A stretch of DNA of 51,715 bases from Bryobacterales bacterium (GTDB lineage Bacteria; Acidobacteriota; Terriglobia; Bryobacterales; Bryobacteraceae): the NCBI GenBank assembly GCA_016789745.1, contig JAEUQF010000105.1:1-51715 (forward strand). The letters run 5' to 3'. Position numbers and translations under genes: made by a program. This document shows positions 42,226-51,262 of this stretch, one piece after another (positions within the stretch are counted from its first letter, which is position 1; each line of letters starts with the position of its first letter). A model generated the notes under the pieces. That model was not told the DNA's origin and searched no databases. It worked only from the letters and a program-made list of their open reading frames with translations.

Positions 42226-44448
42226 ATGATGCGCGTGTGTGCAGCCACTTTGCCTGTTTTGGTGCTGCTGGGAATACCGGCAGTGTCTGCTCCGATCGAT
42301 TACGACAAACAGGTGAAGCCGATCCTGGCCACCAAATGCTTTTCGTGCCATGGCGAGAAGCAGGCGCAGTCCGGCTTGCGGCTGGACCTGCGGCAGAACG
42401 CGTTGCGAGGCGGCGATTATGGCGCCGTGATCATTCCGGGGAAGAGCGCGGCGAGCCGGCTCATTGATCGCGTGAGTGGCCCCAAGGCGGGGATGCAGAT
42501 GCCTCCGACGGGTCCGCTGGAAGAGCAGGAGATCGCGATCCTGAAGGCGTGGATCGATGAAGGCGCCGATATGCCGGGACGGGCCAACGAGGCGCCACGG
42601 CCGGTGAAGAAGACGGATGCAAAGACGCAGTCGTTTCTGGACGTGATCCATCAGCGGGATCTTGCGGCGGTACGGAAGGCACTGCGGGCGGACAAGAGCT
42701 TGGCGCAGGCCCGGGATGCGTGGGGGTCGACGGCACTGCTGCATGCGGCGTATGACGGGTCGTTGGAGATCGTGAATGAACTGCTGGCGGCTGGGGCCGA
42801 TGTGCGGGCAATGAATGAACGCAAGGCGACGGCGCTGCATTGGGCTACCGCCGATGCGGCGAAGGTGCAGCGGTTACTGCGGGCAGGCGCGGATGTGGAC
42901 GCCAAGACTGTGGAAGGGCGGACGGCACTGGCAATGGCGGCGATGCGGCCCGATGGGGCGGCGGTGGTGAAACTGCTGCTGGAGGCGAAGGCCGATCCGA
43001 ACAGCCGTTCGACAACGGGAGCGACACCGCTGTTCGCGGCGGCGGGGGCAAGTCTGGAGAACGTGAAGTTACTGTTGGCGGCGGGTGCGGATGCGAAGAT
43101 CACGAGCGCGACGGGCGGCACGGTGTTGATGGCGGCGGCGAAGTATCCGGAGATTGCGTCGCTGTTGGTGAAGCATGGCGCGGCACCGGCGGCCAAGACG
43201 AAGCGTGGGGAGACGGCGTTGGCCATGGCGGCGAATAACGGGAATTTCGAGACGGCGAAACTGCTGGTGAGCCAGGGCGCGGATGTGAATGCCACTGACT
43301 ACCGCGGCTACACGCCGCTGATGCACGCGGCGTATCGGGACGGGGTGGATCCGCAGTTGGTGAAGTATCTGCTGGCGCATGGGGCTCGGGCGGAAGCGAC
43401 GGGCGAGGGAGAGACAGCGCTGACGCTGGCAAAGAAGCGCGGGTCCGTGGAAGTGGTTCGGATGTTGGATGCGAAGGCGGCGGCGGGTCCGGTGAAGGCA
43501 AGTGGCGCAGATGGCGGGAAGCCAGCGGGCCGGGAGCAACTGACGCGCGCGATTCAGAACGGGCTGGTGTTGTTGGAGAAGACGAGTCCGAAGTTCGTGC
43601 GCACGGGCGGCTGCACGTCGTGCCATAACCAGATGCTGCCGCTGGCGGCGCAGGCGATGGCTCGGGCACGCGGGGTGAAGACGGGCGAGACGATTGCTTA
43701 TCTGGATCCGGCGACGAACGAGTTCACTCCGGAGCGCTATCTGGAGTACAACGGTTTTGGACCAAATTCGCTGGGGTATGAGTTGTTCTCGTATGTGGCG
43801 ATGCGGCGGCCGCTGGATGCGCGGATTGCGTCGCAGATCCAGTATCTGAAGGCGATGCAGCAGCCGGCGGGGCATTGGGCAACGCCGGGGAACCGCCCGC
43901 CGCTGACGTTTGACGATTTCACAACGACGGCGTTCGCGATTCAGGCGTTGCGGACGTATGCGTCGCCGGTGCAGCAGTCGGAGCACCAGGCGCGGATCGC
44001 GCGGGCGCGGTCGTGGTTGCTGGAGGCGAAGCCGGTGTTGACGCAGGAGCGCAGTTATCAACTGCTGGGATTAGCGTGGGCGAAGGCCGAGCGCGGGGCG
44101 ATGGAGAAGGCCGCCGCGGGATTGAAGCAGATGCAGCGGGCCGATGGGGGCTGGTCGCAGTTGGTGAATCTGCCGAGCGATGCGTATGCGACGGGGATGG
44201 CGTTGTGGGCTCTGGCTGAAGGCGGCCTGTCGACGAAGGATGCGGCGTTTCAGGCGGGATTGGCGTACCTGCTGCGGACGCAGGCGGCCGATGGGACGTG
44301 GCATGTGCGGACACGGGCGTTGCCGGTGCAGCCGTATTTTGAGAGCGGGTATCCGTATGGGCACGACCAGTGGATCTCGGCGGCGGGCGCGGCGTATGCG
44401 GTGATGGCGCTGACGTCGGCGTTGGAGAATGAGCGGGCGGCGAAGTAG
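42226..44448 (+). CDS. Exported diheme cytochrome c / ankyrin / cyclase-fold fusion
   Basis: The 740-residue protein starts with a signal peptide and AAGGAGAG 4 nt before the ATG. Residues 25-120 are a planctomycete-type cytochrome c domain with CFSCH (Cys38, Cys41, His42) and GLRLDLR. Residues about 140-415 are eight or so ankyrin repeats (for example GSTALLHAAYDGSLEIVNEL). A second heme site, CTSCH, is at 463-467. The last 200 residues carry alpha/alpha-barrel repeats of the prenyltransferase/squalene-cyclase type (GGWSQLVNLPSDAYATGMAL, DGTWHVRTRALPVQP). It is probably periplasmic and redox-active; the substrate is unknown. Confidence 0.85.
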   Translation: MMRVCAATLPVLVLLGIPAVSAPIDYDKQVKPILATKCFSCHGEKQAQSGLRLDLRQNALRGGDYGAVIIPGKSAASRLIDRVSGPKAGMQMPPTGPLEEQEIAILKAWIDEGADMPGRANEAPRPVKKTDAKTQSFLDVIHQRDLAAVRKALRADKSLAQARDAWGSTALLHAAYDGSLEIVNELLAAGADVRAMNERKATALHWATADAAKVQRLLRAGADVDAKTVEGRTALAMAAMRPDGAAVVKLLLEAKADPNSRSTTGATPLFAAAGASLENVKLLLAAGADAKITSATGGTVLMAAAKYPEIASLLVKHGAAPAAKTKRGETALAMAANNGNFETAKLLVSQGADVNATDYRGYTPLMHAAYRDGVDPQLVKYLLAHGARAEATGEGETALTLAKKRGSVEVVRMLDAKAAAGPVKASGADGGKPAGREQLTRAIQNGLVLLEKTSPKFVRTGGCTSCHNQMLPLAAQAMARARGVKTGETIAYLDPATNEFTPERYLEYNGFGPNSLGYELFSYVAMRRPLDARIASQIQYLKAMQQPAGHWATPGNRPPLTFDDFTTTAFAIQALRTYASPVQQSEHQARIARARSWLLEAKPVLTQERSYQLLGLAWAKAERGAMEKAAAGLKQMQRADGGWSQLVNLPSDAYATGMALWALAEGGLSTKDAAFQAGLAYLLRTQAADGTWHVRTRALPVQPYFESGYPYGHDQWISAAGAAYAVMALTSALENERAAK

Positions 44449-44511
44449 CTACGTGCCGATTGGGCGCCGAAATCGAGCCTATCTGCATTAGAGTAGCGCT
44501 TTAGTGCAAGT

Positions 44512-44546
44512 GTACTTTAAGTAATCTTTGTCTTTAGTTAAAGTAC
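44512..44546 (+). promoter_or_regulatory. Inverted repeat upstream of the ATPase gene
   Basis: GTACTTTAA (44512-44520) and TTAAAGTAC (44538-44546) are perfect 9-bp inverted arms separated by 17 nt, in an AT-rich patch that contrasts with the GC-rich surroundings. The right arm ends 3 nt before the ATG at 44550. It could be an operator or a hairpin covering the start. Confidence 0.5.
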
Positions 44547-44549
44547 GCC

Positions 44550-45915
44550 ATGGAAATCGCTATTGATGAACTCGCACGTGTCCTCGGTCGATTCAACCCT
44601 TTTTGGCGCGGGCAGCCGATTCCGGACCTTCCCTCCTGGCGTCGGGCGGCTTGGCACGAACTCCATACCTGGATTCAAAGTCCGCCAGCGCCTCGCGCCG
44701 TTTTGCTGTCAGGCGCTTGACCGGTAACATCTGTACGCTACCTTCGATCACCCTCTGCTGAAGCTTGCAGGGATTGACGCAGTCCTTCAGGCGTGGCGTC
44801 AGCGGGAGCCACAAGCCGGCGGTCCCGAGTACCTGTTCCTGGACGAGGCACAGTTCATTCGAGATTGGGGCACCTGGGTCAAACACCCGGTGGATTTTGT
44901 TCGGAATCGCCGCATCGTCTTCACAGGACCGGCCATGCCATTGCTGGAGGCGGAGCAGGAATCCGGGGTCGGGCGTTGGCACGCGATACGCCTCACTACG
45001 TTGTCGTTCTACGAATACCTGCGCATCAAGCAGGTGTCTCTGCCGGACCTGCCACCGGTCAATAGTCTTACCGAGTTGTTTGATGTGTCGCCCACCACGC
45101 TTCGCCATATCCAGGAGCTCGCGACGCCGTACCTAGGCCACTTCCACGAGTATCTGGTGCGTGGTGGTTTTCCGCAGACGGCCCAAGTGGAAAGCATCAC
45201 GCAGGCACAACGATTGCTTCGCGAGGACATCATTGACAAAGTGCTCAAGCGGGACATGACGGCGCTGTTCGGAGTTCGTCGCATTCTCGATCTGGAACAC
45301 ACGTTCTTGTATCTGTGCATGCATGATGGCGGCTTGCTGGATATGCCGGCCCTGTGCAGCAACCTGGAGGTGAAGCGGCCCACCGCGCAGCACTTCATTG
45401 AACTGCTGGAAGCCACGCACCTGATTTACCGGCTGCCCCCATTTGGCTACGGCAAAGAGGTTCTTCGTGCCAAATACAAGATTTATCTCGCCGATGCCGC
45501 CATCGCTCCTGCCGTCCTCTTGAAGGGCAAGTCCGTCCTTGACGATCCGGTCGCCTTGGGAGTGGCAACCGAAACCGCCGTTTTCAAGCATCTGTTCGCG
45601 CGTTACTATTCGCGGCAGGTCCGGTTCACCTACTGGCGCGGCAAGCAGGATCATGAAGTGGATTTGGTTGCCGAACTCGGCGAGCAACTCATCCCGTTCG
45701 AAGTGAAGTATCGCTCTGAACAGCCTGGGGCTCGCCGGCTGAAGGGTTTATTTGAACTGTGCAAAGACCGCCGGGTGGAGCGTGCCTACATCGTGACCAA
45801 AAATATGGAAGATCTGGGCCCGCTCCCTTCGGAGGGACTGGCCACCAAGATCATGCGGATCCCGGCGGCGCTGCTCTGCTTCTGGATGGGAGCCTCCGAG
45901 TCGCAAGCCCGCTAG
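44550..45915 (+). pseudogene. AAA_14/DUF4143 ATPase that has lost its Walker A segment
   Basis: The first frame reads MEIAIDELARVLGRFNPFWR and ends PRAVLLSGA at a TGA (44718). In intact relatives the P-loop (GxxxxGKT) comes right here. In the next frame the family sequence resumes with YATFDHPLLKLAGIDAVLQA, Walker B EYLFLDEAQ, RRIVFTGPA, and the DUF4143 half with VRGGFPQTAQ, LEATHLIYRLPPFGYG and DHEVDLVAELGEQLIPFEVK. About 25 codons including the P-loop are missing and the frame is broken. The frame from 44890 alone could give a 341-residue C-terminal piece, which could not bind ATP normally. Confidence 0.8.
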
Positions 45916-45956
45916 GTCACGGCAGAACATTGGCCTGATATGCTGCTAGGTTGCTT

Positions 45957-47315
45957 ATGTCAGCCTCTACGCGACGTGGATTTCTTCAGGCAGGCGCCGG
46001 TGCGGCGGCGATGGCGCAGTCTTCGGGGCGGCGTCCGCCGAACTTCGTCATTCTGTTTGCCGATGACATGGGGTATGGGGACCTGGCGTGTTACGGGCAT
46101 CCGAATCTGCGGACGCCGAACATCGACCGGATGGCGGCCGAGGGGACACGGTTCACTAACTGGTATGCCGCGGCGCCGGTGTGTACGCCTTCCCGCGTGG
46201 GGTTGTTGACGGGCCGGAATCCGATAAGGGCGGGGCAGCCGAACAACACCGGGCCGGATACGGTGGGCGGGTTGCCCTTGAGCGAGATTCTGTTGCCGCA
46301 GGTGTTGAAGAAGCGCGGGTACCGGACGATGGCGATCGGCAAGTGGCACCTGGGGTATAAGCCGGTGGCGCAGTTGCCGACGTCGCGGGGATTCGATCAG
46401 TACTTCGGGCTGCCGTATAGCAACGACATGATTCCGCCGTGGGTGAAGACGAATCAGCCGCTGCATCTGTACAAGAACGAGGAGCCGATCGAAACGATGG
46501 GCGAGCAGGGGATGCTGACCGAACGCTATACGAACGAGGCGGTGCGGTTCATCCGGGAATCGGGGAACAATCCGTTCTTCCTGTATGTGCCGTATGCGAT
46601 GCCGCATTTGCCGATCAGCGCGTCGTCGCGGTTTAGCGGGAAGTCGCGGGCGGGGTTGTATGGCGATGTGATCGAGACACTGGATTGGTCGGCCGGGGAG
46701 ATTCTGCGGACGTTGAAGGAGACGGGGCAGGATGGGAACACGATGGTGGTGTTCACGACGGACAACGGGCCGTGGCACAATCTGCCGCCGCGGATGCTGG
46801 CGAAGGGGGTCGAGCCGTGGCACACGGGGTCGAAGGGGCTGCTGCGGGGGGCGAAAGGCACTAGCTATGAGGGTGGATCGCGCGTGCCGGGAATCGTGCG
46901 GTGGCCGGGGGTGGTGAAGGCGGGACAGGTTTGCATGGACATGGGGTCGACTCTGGATCTGTTTCCGACGGTGGTGAAGGCCGCGGGTGGGGAGATGCCT
47001 GCGGACCGGGTTTATGACGGGTATGATTTGATGCCGGTGTTGCGGGATGGGGCGGCATCGCCTCGGAAGACGGTGTGGTATGTGAGAGGGAAGTTGTTGG
47101 AGGGGGTGCGGGAGGGGGCTTGGAAGTATCGCTTTGCGCGCGGGGCGAGTGAGGCGGGGTTGAGCAAGGAGCCGCCGGTGCCGGAGCTATACAACCTGGA
47201 TTGGGATCCGGCGGAGATGTACAACGTGTACGAACGCAATAAGGGAATAGGGGACCGGCTGGCGGGGATGTTGAAGGCGTATGCGGCGGAGGTGGGGGGC
47301 GACGTGTCGAGTTAG
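45957..47315 (+). CDS. Tat-exported type I sulfatase
   Basis: From the ATG at 45957 the protein has 452 residues. It begins with a twin-arginine-like signal (STRRGFLQAGAGAAAMA), then NFVILFADDMGYGDL with the metal aspartates, and CTPSR at 76-80, the C-x-P-S-R motif whose Cys is converted to formylglycine. GKWHLGYK, FTTDNGPWHN and a late DLFPTVVKAAGGEMP complete the family pattern. It should hydrolyse sulfate esters of polysaccharides or glycans outside the cytoplasm; a formylglycine-generating enzyme must be encoded elsewhere. A TATGCT hexamer lies 12 nt upstream and there is no ribosome site. Confidence 0.92.
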   Translation: MSASTRRGFLQAGAGAAAMAQSSGRRPPNFVILFADDMGYGDLACYGHPNLRTPNIDRMAAEGTRFTNWYAAAPVCTPSRVGLLTGRNPIRAGQPNNTGPDTVGGLPLSEILLPQVLKKRGYRTMAIGKWHLGYKPVAQLPTSRGFDQYFGLPYSNDMIPPWVKTNQPLHLYKNEEPIETMGEQGMLTERYTNEAVRFIRESGNNPFFLYVPYAMPHLPISASSRFSGKSRAGLYGDVIETLDWSAGEILRTLKETGQDGNTMVVFTTDNGPWHNLPPRMLAKGVEPWHTGSKGLLRGAKGTSYEGGSRVPGIVRWPGVVKAGQVCMDMGSTLDLFPTVVKAAGGEMPADRVYDGYDLMPVLRDGAASPRKTVWYVRGKLLEGVREGAWKYRFARGASEAGLSKEPPVPELYNLDWDPAEMYNVYERNKGIGDRLAGMLKAYAAEVGGDVSS

Positions 47316-47320
47316 CGGCT

Positions 47321-47358
47321 GGCGGACGTGGGCGTCCGCCGCGGGTCTGGGGACCCGC
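47321..47358. terminator. Double hairpin with TGGG tetraloops between convergent genes
   Basis: GGCGGACG-TGGG-CGTCCGCC (47321-47340) is followed at once by GCGGGTC-TGGG-GACCCGC (47341-47358). The pair lies between the sulfatase stop and the hpnD stop, where a bidirectional terminator would be expected. The structure repeats that at 26171-26210 with different stems and an almost identical loop. Confidence 0.65.
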
Positions 47359-47364
47359 CCTCCA

Positions 47365-48210
47365 TTAGAGGTGCAAAGCGGCTTGGGCTAGGATGAGGAG
47401 CTTTTCGGCTTTGGCTAGGGAGATGCGCTCGCGGAGCACTTCGTAGTCTCTGGCTATTAGGCGATCCAGGAGTTTGGAATACGTCTTTATCAGGGCTTTC
47501 AGCATGGGGCGGCCGCTGGGGTTCACCATTTGGACGAGCGGCATGGCGTCGCGATAGTAGCCGCGGGCGCGTTCGGCTTCGAGCATGAGGACTTTGCGCA
47601 GGGCTGGGGAGACTTCGTCCTGGCCGAGGTCGCTGGGCGCTACGTGGTGGCGGCGGAGGTCTTCCTGCGGCAGGTAGATGCGGTTGCGGTCGAAGTCTTC
47701 ACGGACGTCACGGAGGATATTGGTGAGCTGGAAGGCGACACCGCACTTTTCAGCGAGTTTTGGGGCTTGGGGATCGGTGAAGCCTAAGACGTGGATGATG
47801 GTGAGACCGACGACCGAGGCGACCTGATAGCAATAGGCGTAGAGGTCGTCGAAGGTTTCGAGTTGGTGGAAGGTGATGTCGCTCTGGACGCCGTCGATCA
47901 TGTGGTGGAAGTACTGGTGGGGAATATTGTAGCGGCGGACGCTGTCGGCGAAGGCTAGCCAGAGCGGATGGTCGGGGGCGTAGCCACGGAGGGCGGCATC
48001 CAGGTCCGCGCGGAACTGCGTGAACAGCTCGGTGGTCTTGGTGCCAGGGTCATCGCTCAAGTCATCGGCGAGGCGATTGAAGGCGTAGATGGCGCACATG
48101 GCGTCGCGGCGGGCCCTGTCGAGCAGCAGGAAGGAATAGTAGAAGTTTTTGGCCTGCGTACGGGCGACGTTGCGGCACCAGTCGTAAGAGCTTGCGAGGG
48201 TGTGGCTCAT
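47365..48210 (-). CDS. hpnD: HpnD-type squalene/phytoene synthase family protein
   Basis: The 281-residue protein has the prenyl-diphosphate-binding motifs AIYAFNRLADDLSDD and QLTNILRDVREDFDRNRIYL of the squalene/phytoene synthase family, and the spacing and N-terminus (YDWCRNVARTQAKNFYYSF) of HpnD. In bacteria HpnD makes presqualene diphosphate from two farnesyl diphosphates, with HpnC and HpnE completing squalene. ATGA overlap with hpnC. HpnE is not seen in the window. Last gene of the operon, followed by the double hairpin. Confidence 0.88.
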   Translation of the reverse strand: MSHTLASSYDWCRNVARTQAKNFYYSFLLLDRARRDAMCAIYAFNRLADDLSDDPGTKTTELFTQFRADLDAALRGYAPDHPLWLAFADSVRRYNIPHQYFHHMIDGVQSDITFHQLETFDDLYAYCYQVASVVGLTIIHVLGFTDPQAPKLAEKCGVAFQLTNILRDVREDFDRNRIYLPQEDLRRHHVAPSDLGQDEVSPALRKVLMLEAERARGYYRDAMPLVQMVNPSGRPMLKALIKTYSKLLDRLIARDYEVLRERISLAKAEKLLILAQAALHL

Positions 48211-49148
48211 GCGGCGTTGGTCAGGGCCACGCGGAGCACGGTGCTGACCAGCAGCCGGACCCGTTCGGACTTGCTGATGACGGGACGTTGGGCGAGGACG
48301 TTGTAATCGAGTTGTTCGATCTTATCGAGGATCTTCATGCCGCCGCGGCTGAACAGAGCGATATCGACGGCGAGGCGGCGGTCGAGCCGGGCGCAGAGAG
48401 GTAGGCCGGTTTCGAACAGTTCGCGGGCTTTGGCGACAACCTCGACCATGACGCGGCGGAACTCAGGGGTATAGCGGCGGGCGTAGAGTTCGGCGACGGT
48501 ATAGCGGTGGCGCTCCATGATGTCGAGCGGGATATAGACGCGATCTTTCCGAAGATCGACCGTGACATCCTGCCAGAAGTTGGCGAGTTGGAGGGCGGTG
48601 CAGGTGGCATCGCTGAGGCGCTGGCGTTCGGCGTCGCGATAGCCGCACAGATAGAGCACGAGGCGGCCGACCGGATTGGCGGAGTTGCGGCAATAGCCGA
48701 ATACTTCGTCCCAATTGCGATAGCGGGTGACGGTCTGGTCCTGGACGAAGGCGGTGATGAGGTCGTCGAAGGGCTGGATGGGAAGGTCGTGGCGGTGCGC
48801 CGTGTCTTTTAGGGCTAGGAAGACGGGATGGCGAGCTTCACCTACGTACATGGCATGCAGTTCGGCGCGCCACCATTCGAGCAGGCGGAGGCTCTCGGCG
48901 GTGTCGCCGATTTCGTCGCCTAAGTCGTCGGCCCAGCGGCAGAAGGAGTAGACGTTGAAGAAGTCCTGGTGGAGGCGCTTGGGGAGCAGGAAGCTGACGA
49001 CGTGGAAGTTCTCGTAGTGGTGGTTGGCGAGCCAGCGGGTATAGGCCAGCGATTCGGGCACACTCCAGGTCCACTGGTCTGAGCCGGGGGCAGACACGAA
49101 GTCTTTGGGGGGCAGCAGCCGCTTGTCGAGAAGCTGGGGATGACCCAC
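48207..49148 (-). CDS. hpnC: HpnC-type squalene synthase family protein
   Basis: The 313-residue protein carries FNVYSFCRWADDLGDE and QLANFWQDVTVDLRKDRVYI, the two aspartate-rich motifs in the HpnC form, and the typical N-terminal YTRWLANHHYENFHVVSFLL. HpnC converts presqualene diphosphate to hydroxysqualene in the three-enzyme HpnCDE route. The GTG at 49148 shares one base with the stop of the upstream dehydrogenase, and the stop overlaps hpnD by 4 nt, so the three are co-translated. Confidence 0.9.
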   Translation of the reverse strand: MGHPQLLDKRLLPPKDFVSAPGSDQWTWSVPESLAYTRWLANHHYENFHVVSFLLPKRLHQDFFNVYSFCRWADDLGDEIGDTAESLRLLEWWRAELHAMYVGEARHPVFLALKDTAHRHDLPIQPFDDLITAFVQDQTVTRYRNWDEVFGYCRNSANPVGRLVLYLCGYRDAERQRLSDATCTALQLANFWQDVTVDLRKDRVYIPLDIMERHRYTVAELYARRYTPEFRRVMVEVVAKARELFETGLPLCARLDRRLAVDIALFSRGGMKILDKIEQLDYNVLAQRPVISKSERVRLLVSTVLRVALTNAA

Positions 49149-50176
49149 TAGGGAATGATAGCCGTTTTGAGATGGCCGTTGTGGCTCATCAGGTGGCGCA
49201 TGACTTCGAGCAAGTTCGTGAGCGGTTCTTCGCGATTGACGAAGTCGCGGGCGGTAACATAGCCGCGGCTGACGACGTCGAGAGCCTTTTTGATAAAGCC
49301 GGGCGTGTGATGGAAGCTGGCCTTGCAGGTGATCTCGTTGTAGTGCAGCAGGGTGGTATCGAGATTCACGGGGGCGTTGGACGGGCAGCCGCCGAAGAAG
49401 TTGACGAGACCGCCACGGCGCACCATGCGGACGGCGAGTTGCCAGGTGTCGGGAGTACCGACGGCTTCGATCGCAATATCGACGCCACGTCCGCCGGTTA
49501 GATCGCGAACGGCTTCGGCGTGGTCGATGGCGTCGGAGGTGTTGAGGACCTCGGTGGCGCCCATGCGGGCGGCGCGGTCCAGTTGGGACTGGCGGCGGCC
49601 GAGAGCGATGACGCGCTTGCCCATGACTTTGGCGAGGCGGACAAACATCAGGCCTATGGGGCCCAGGCCGATGACGGCGACCGTTTCGGCGCGGTTCGGA
49701 TCGCAGTCGTCGAGGCCGCGCATGACGCAGGCAAGCGGCTCAATGAGAGCGGCGTCCTGGTAGGTCAGGTGATCGGGGATAGCGTAGAGGTTCTTGCGAA
49801 CGATGCGGCCGGGGATGCGGATATATTCGGCGTAGGCACCGTTGTTGAAGAGCAGATCTTCGCAGAGGTTTTCACGATCGCGCTGGCAGTAGAAGCAGCG
49901 GCCGCAAGGGGCGGAGTTGGCGGACACGACGCGCTGGCCAACTTTGACGTCGCGAACGGAAGAACCGACCGAGACCACGTCGCCGGCGAGTTCGTGGCCA
50001 AACAGGGCGGGCGGAACGATCATACGGGCGTGATAGCCACGCTTGAAGACCTTAACATCGGTACCGCAGGTGAGAGCAGCGCGAACCCGAACCAGGACGT
50101 CATCCGGACCGATTTCGGGAACGGCGACCGTCTCGATCTGCACGCTCTCCTTGCCGTACAGCACGGCCGCTGTCAT
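49148..50176 (-). CDS. Zinc-dependent medium-chain alcohol/polyol dehydrogenase
   Basis: The 342-residue protein has the catalytic-zinc region ALTCGTDVKVFKRGYH and FGHELAGDVVSVG, the structural-zinc cysteines CGRCFYCQRDRENLC and the NAD(P)-binding VAVIGLGPIGLMFVRLAK. It belongs to the threonine/sorbitol-dehydrogenase-like MDR group. Its place between hpnG and hpnC suggests oxidation or reduction of a hopanoid or isoprenoid intermediate, but that is inference. A GTG at 50188 is an alternative start overlapping the upstream stop. Confidence 0.85.
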   Translation of the reverse strand: MTAAVLYGKESVQIETVAVPEIGPDDVLVRVRAALTCGTDVKVFKRGYHARMIVPPALFGHELAGDVVSVGSSVRDVKVGQRVVSANSAPCGRCFYCQRDRENLCEDLLFNNGAYAEYIRIPGRIVRKNLYAIPDHLTYQDAALIEPLACVMRGLDDCDPNRAETVAVIGLGPIGLMFVRLAKVMGKRVIALGRRQSQLDRAARMGATEVLNTSDAIDHAEAVRDLTGGRGVDIAIEAVGTPDTWQLAVRMVRRGGLVNFFGGCPSNAPVNLDTTLLHYNEITCKASFHHTPGFIKKALDVVSRGYVTARDFVNREEPLTNLLEVMRHLMSHNGHLKTAIIP

Positions 50177-50184
50177 TTCAGTTT

Positions 50185-51243
50185 TCACTTTGTCGTCCTC
50201 TGGGGCTGAACAATTATTTTCAACGATTTGCCGTCCGGATGCAAAGCCAGGTCGATACCGGAGCGGATGTCGTCTAGGGGAAGGCGGTGCGAGATTAGCT
50301 CCTCCACGGGCAAGTCGCCGGAAAAGACGAGGCGTGCCGATTCGGCTTGCAGGTCGACATCCGCGCTGTAGGCACCGAACAGCATCCTCTCTTCCATACA
50401 GATAGCCGCGCCCGACACATCGATGCGTTCTTTGTGAGAAGTCTGTGCGAAGAGGAGGATGCGAGCGCCGGGGCGGGATGCGGCGACAGCCTGCTCGACG
50501 ATACCGGGAGCGGAGGCACAAACAAAGACGACGTCGGCGCCGCGGCCATCGGTGTGGGCGCGGGCGGCGGCGGACAGGTCTTCCGAGAGCGGGTCAAGCG
50601 CCTGCTGGGCGCCGAAGCGCAGGGACAGGGCGCGGCGGCTGTCCATGGGATCGGTAGCGATCGTGTGAATACCTTTGTGCCTCAATAACATTGTAAACAA
50701 AAGCCCGATGGGCCCTTGGCCGAGCACGACGGCGAGTTCATCGGCCTGTGGGGCAGCCAGTTCGACAGCCTTATGGCAGGTGTTCACGGGTTCGACAAAG
50801 CAAGCCACGTCAAACGATACGCCGTCGGGGATTTTTTCGACGCCGCGGCGGACAATCCAATCCATCACACGGACGTACTGTGCGAAACCGCCACCGGCGG
50901 GTTCAAAGCCGGCGGTGATACCAACTTTTTTGTACACCGGGCACTGCGCGTAGAGGCGTTTGGAGCAATAGAAGCAGGTGCCGCAGGGGATATGGTGGAA
51001 GGCAATGACGCGGTCGCCGGGCTGGAATTGGGTAACGCCGGCGCCGACGGCGGCGACAATGCCGGCGGTCTCATGGCCGAAGACGCGGGGCGGGGGGAGC
51101 AGGTTGTACTGGACTTTCTTGAGGTCGGTATGGCAGATGCCGCAGCTTTCCACCTGGATGAGGAGTTCACCTGGCCCGATTTCCGGGGTGGGAATTGCCT
51201 CCACCGCAACTACACTATCGCCCTGGTAAACGGCCGCGCGCAT
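50185..51243 (-). CDS. Second zinc-dependent alcohol dehydrogenase of the hopanoid operon
   Basis: The 352-residue protein has VESCGICHTDLKKVQY and FGHETAGIVAAVG for the catalytic zinc, CGTCFYCSKRLYAQC for the structural zinc and VVLGQGPIGLLFTMLLRHKG for the nucleotide. It is a paralogue of the downstream gene but clearly diverged, so the two probably have different substrates. The frame is open to a TTG at 51282; the ATG at 51243 is preferred because it begins the conserved MRAAVYQGDSVV. It starts 19 bp after the hpnG-like stop. Confidence 0.87.
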   Translation of the reverse strand: MRAAVYQGDSVVAVEAIPTPEIGPGELLIQVESCGICHTDLKKVQYNLLPPPRVFGHETAGIVAAVGAGVTQFQPGDRVIAFHHIPCGTCFYCSKRLYAQCPVYKKVGITAGFEPAGGGFAQYVRVMDWIVRRGVEKIPDGVSFDVACFVEPVNTCHKAVELAAPQADELAVVLGQGPIGLLFTMLLRHKGIHTIATDPMDSRRALSLRFGAQQALDPLSEDLSAAARAHTDGRGADVVFVCASAPGIVEQAVAASRPGARILLFAQTSHKERIDVSGAAICMEERMLFGAYSADVDLQAESARLVFSGDLPVEELISHRLPLDDIRSGIDLALHPDGKSLKIIVQPQRTTK

Positions 51244-51262
51244 GCTTGCCGGCGCGGGGGGC

